Shown in pieces: positions 63,866 to 64,000 of a stretch of DNA of 64,000 nt. A program made the position numbers and the translations under genes. This DNA is from Kaistia sp. 32K. Lineage in GTDB: Bacteria; Pseudomonadota; Alphaproteobacteria; Rhizobiales; Kaistiaceae. Numbering within the stretch: the stretch's first letter is position 1; each line of letters starts with the position of its first letter. The stretch spans positions 5,012,501 to 5,076,500 of the forward strand of contig NZ_AP024269.1 of assembly GCF_016629525.1 (NCBI RefSeq). The letters run 5' to 3'. The notes under the pieces are model-generated. The model saw nothing but the letters and a program-made list of their open reading frames with translations. It was not told the DNA's origin and made no database searches.

Positions 63866-63916
63866 TATATATCAAGATATATATGATGCCTATTTGTTTA
63901 GCATATCCGCTGATAT
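63866..63916. promoter_or_regulatory. Two inverted repeats upstream of the GntR gene
   Basis: An 18-base palindrome with 8-bp arms TATATATC and GATATATA separated by AA (63866-63883), then ATATC-CGCT-GATAT (63903-63916). They lie 49 to 99 bases upstream of the regulator's start. This is consistent with autoregulation by the GntR protein. The window ends 84 bases later without a further gene. Confidence 0.55.
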
Positions 63917-64000
63917 TTTAACAGCAATCAGGCCCGGATTTGCTGCATTATTCAGCAGCGCCCGCAAGATGTGCGCTGCCCGCGATCCGGCTTTGACAGA

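Overview
The window reads as chromosomal DNA of a high-GC alphaproteobacterium, most likely Hyphomicrobiales (Rhizobiales). The main reason is the gene order dut, coaBC, ubiB, ubiE, mutM, enoyl-CoA hydratase, rpsT, dnaA, dnaN, recF, gyrB. General L-amino-acid (Aap-type) ABC genes and a cluster of GANTC (CcrM-type) sites upstream of dnaA fit the same group. No tRNA, rRNA, CRISPR array, insertion sequence or prophage gene was recognised.

Layout. 1-9.7 kb is a core block: a DUF899 fragment, a YciI-like protein, cysK, dut, a DUF4105 membrane protein, coaBC, ubiB and ubiE (mostly minus strand), then mutM, a crotonase and rpsT (plus strand). 9.7-22.7 kb is the replication block: a GANTC cluster, a rhodanese, dnaA, dnaN-recF-lysE (translationally coupled), recQ, gyrB and gnd, followed by two small proteins. 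22.7-26.7 kb holds a REP-like repeat, a two-gene unit of a GNAT/peptidase-C39 fusion plus a RimK-like ATP-grasp ligase, and a DMT exporter. 26.9-30.8 kb holds a DEAD-box helicase, a cold-shock protein and an IF-1 paralogue (an RNA-remodelling group), a possible small RNA, a TerB-like protein and a class-I amidotransferase. 31.2-33.8 kb is a ferric-iron importer (binding protein and permease, no ATPase gene). 34.0-37.3 kb holds an SH3 membrane protein with pentapeptide repeats, a GAF-GGDEF diguanylate cyclase and a small unknown protein. 37.5-43.2 kb is a probable organosulfur operon: an isopenicillin-N-synthase-like oxygenase, O-acetylhomoserine sulfhydrylase, an SsuABC-like importer and a small membrane protein. 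43.3-46.7 kb is an Aap-like importer, also without an ATPase gene. 46.7-53.3 kb holds an aldehyde dehydrogenase, an Ntn amide hydrolase, a Raf-inhibitor-like protein, an AraC regulator and unknown proteins.

53.3-64.0 kb looks like an accessory catabolic island. On the plus strand are a cupin, a creatininase-family amidohydrolase, a DapA-superfamily protein lacking the usual Thr-Thr and Tyr residues, a DAO-type flavoenzyme and an SDR. On the minus strand are a flavin monooxygenase, an ATZ/TRZ-type amidohydrolase and an orphan amino-acid-type binding protein. A GntR/FCD regulator follows. AT-rich inverted repeats built on ATATC/GATAT-like half sites occur in the gaps of this island and may be the regulator's operators. 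The substrate cannot be read from sequence; a cyclic or amide-containing nitrogen compound is the best inference.

The best candidates for undescribed biology are this island, the GNAT-C39/RimK pair and the 10-bp-phased GANTC cluster before dnaA.
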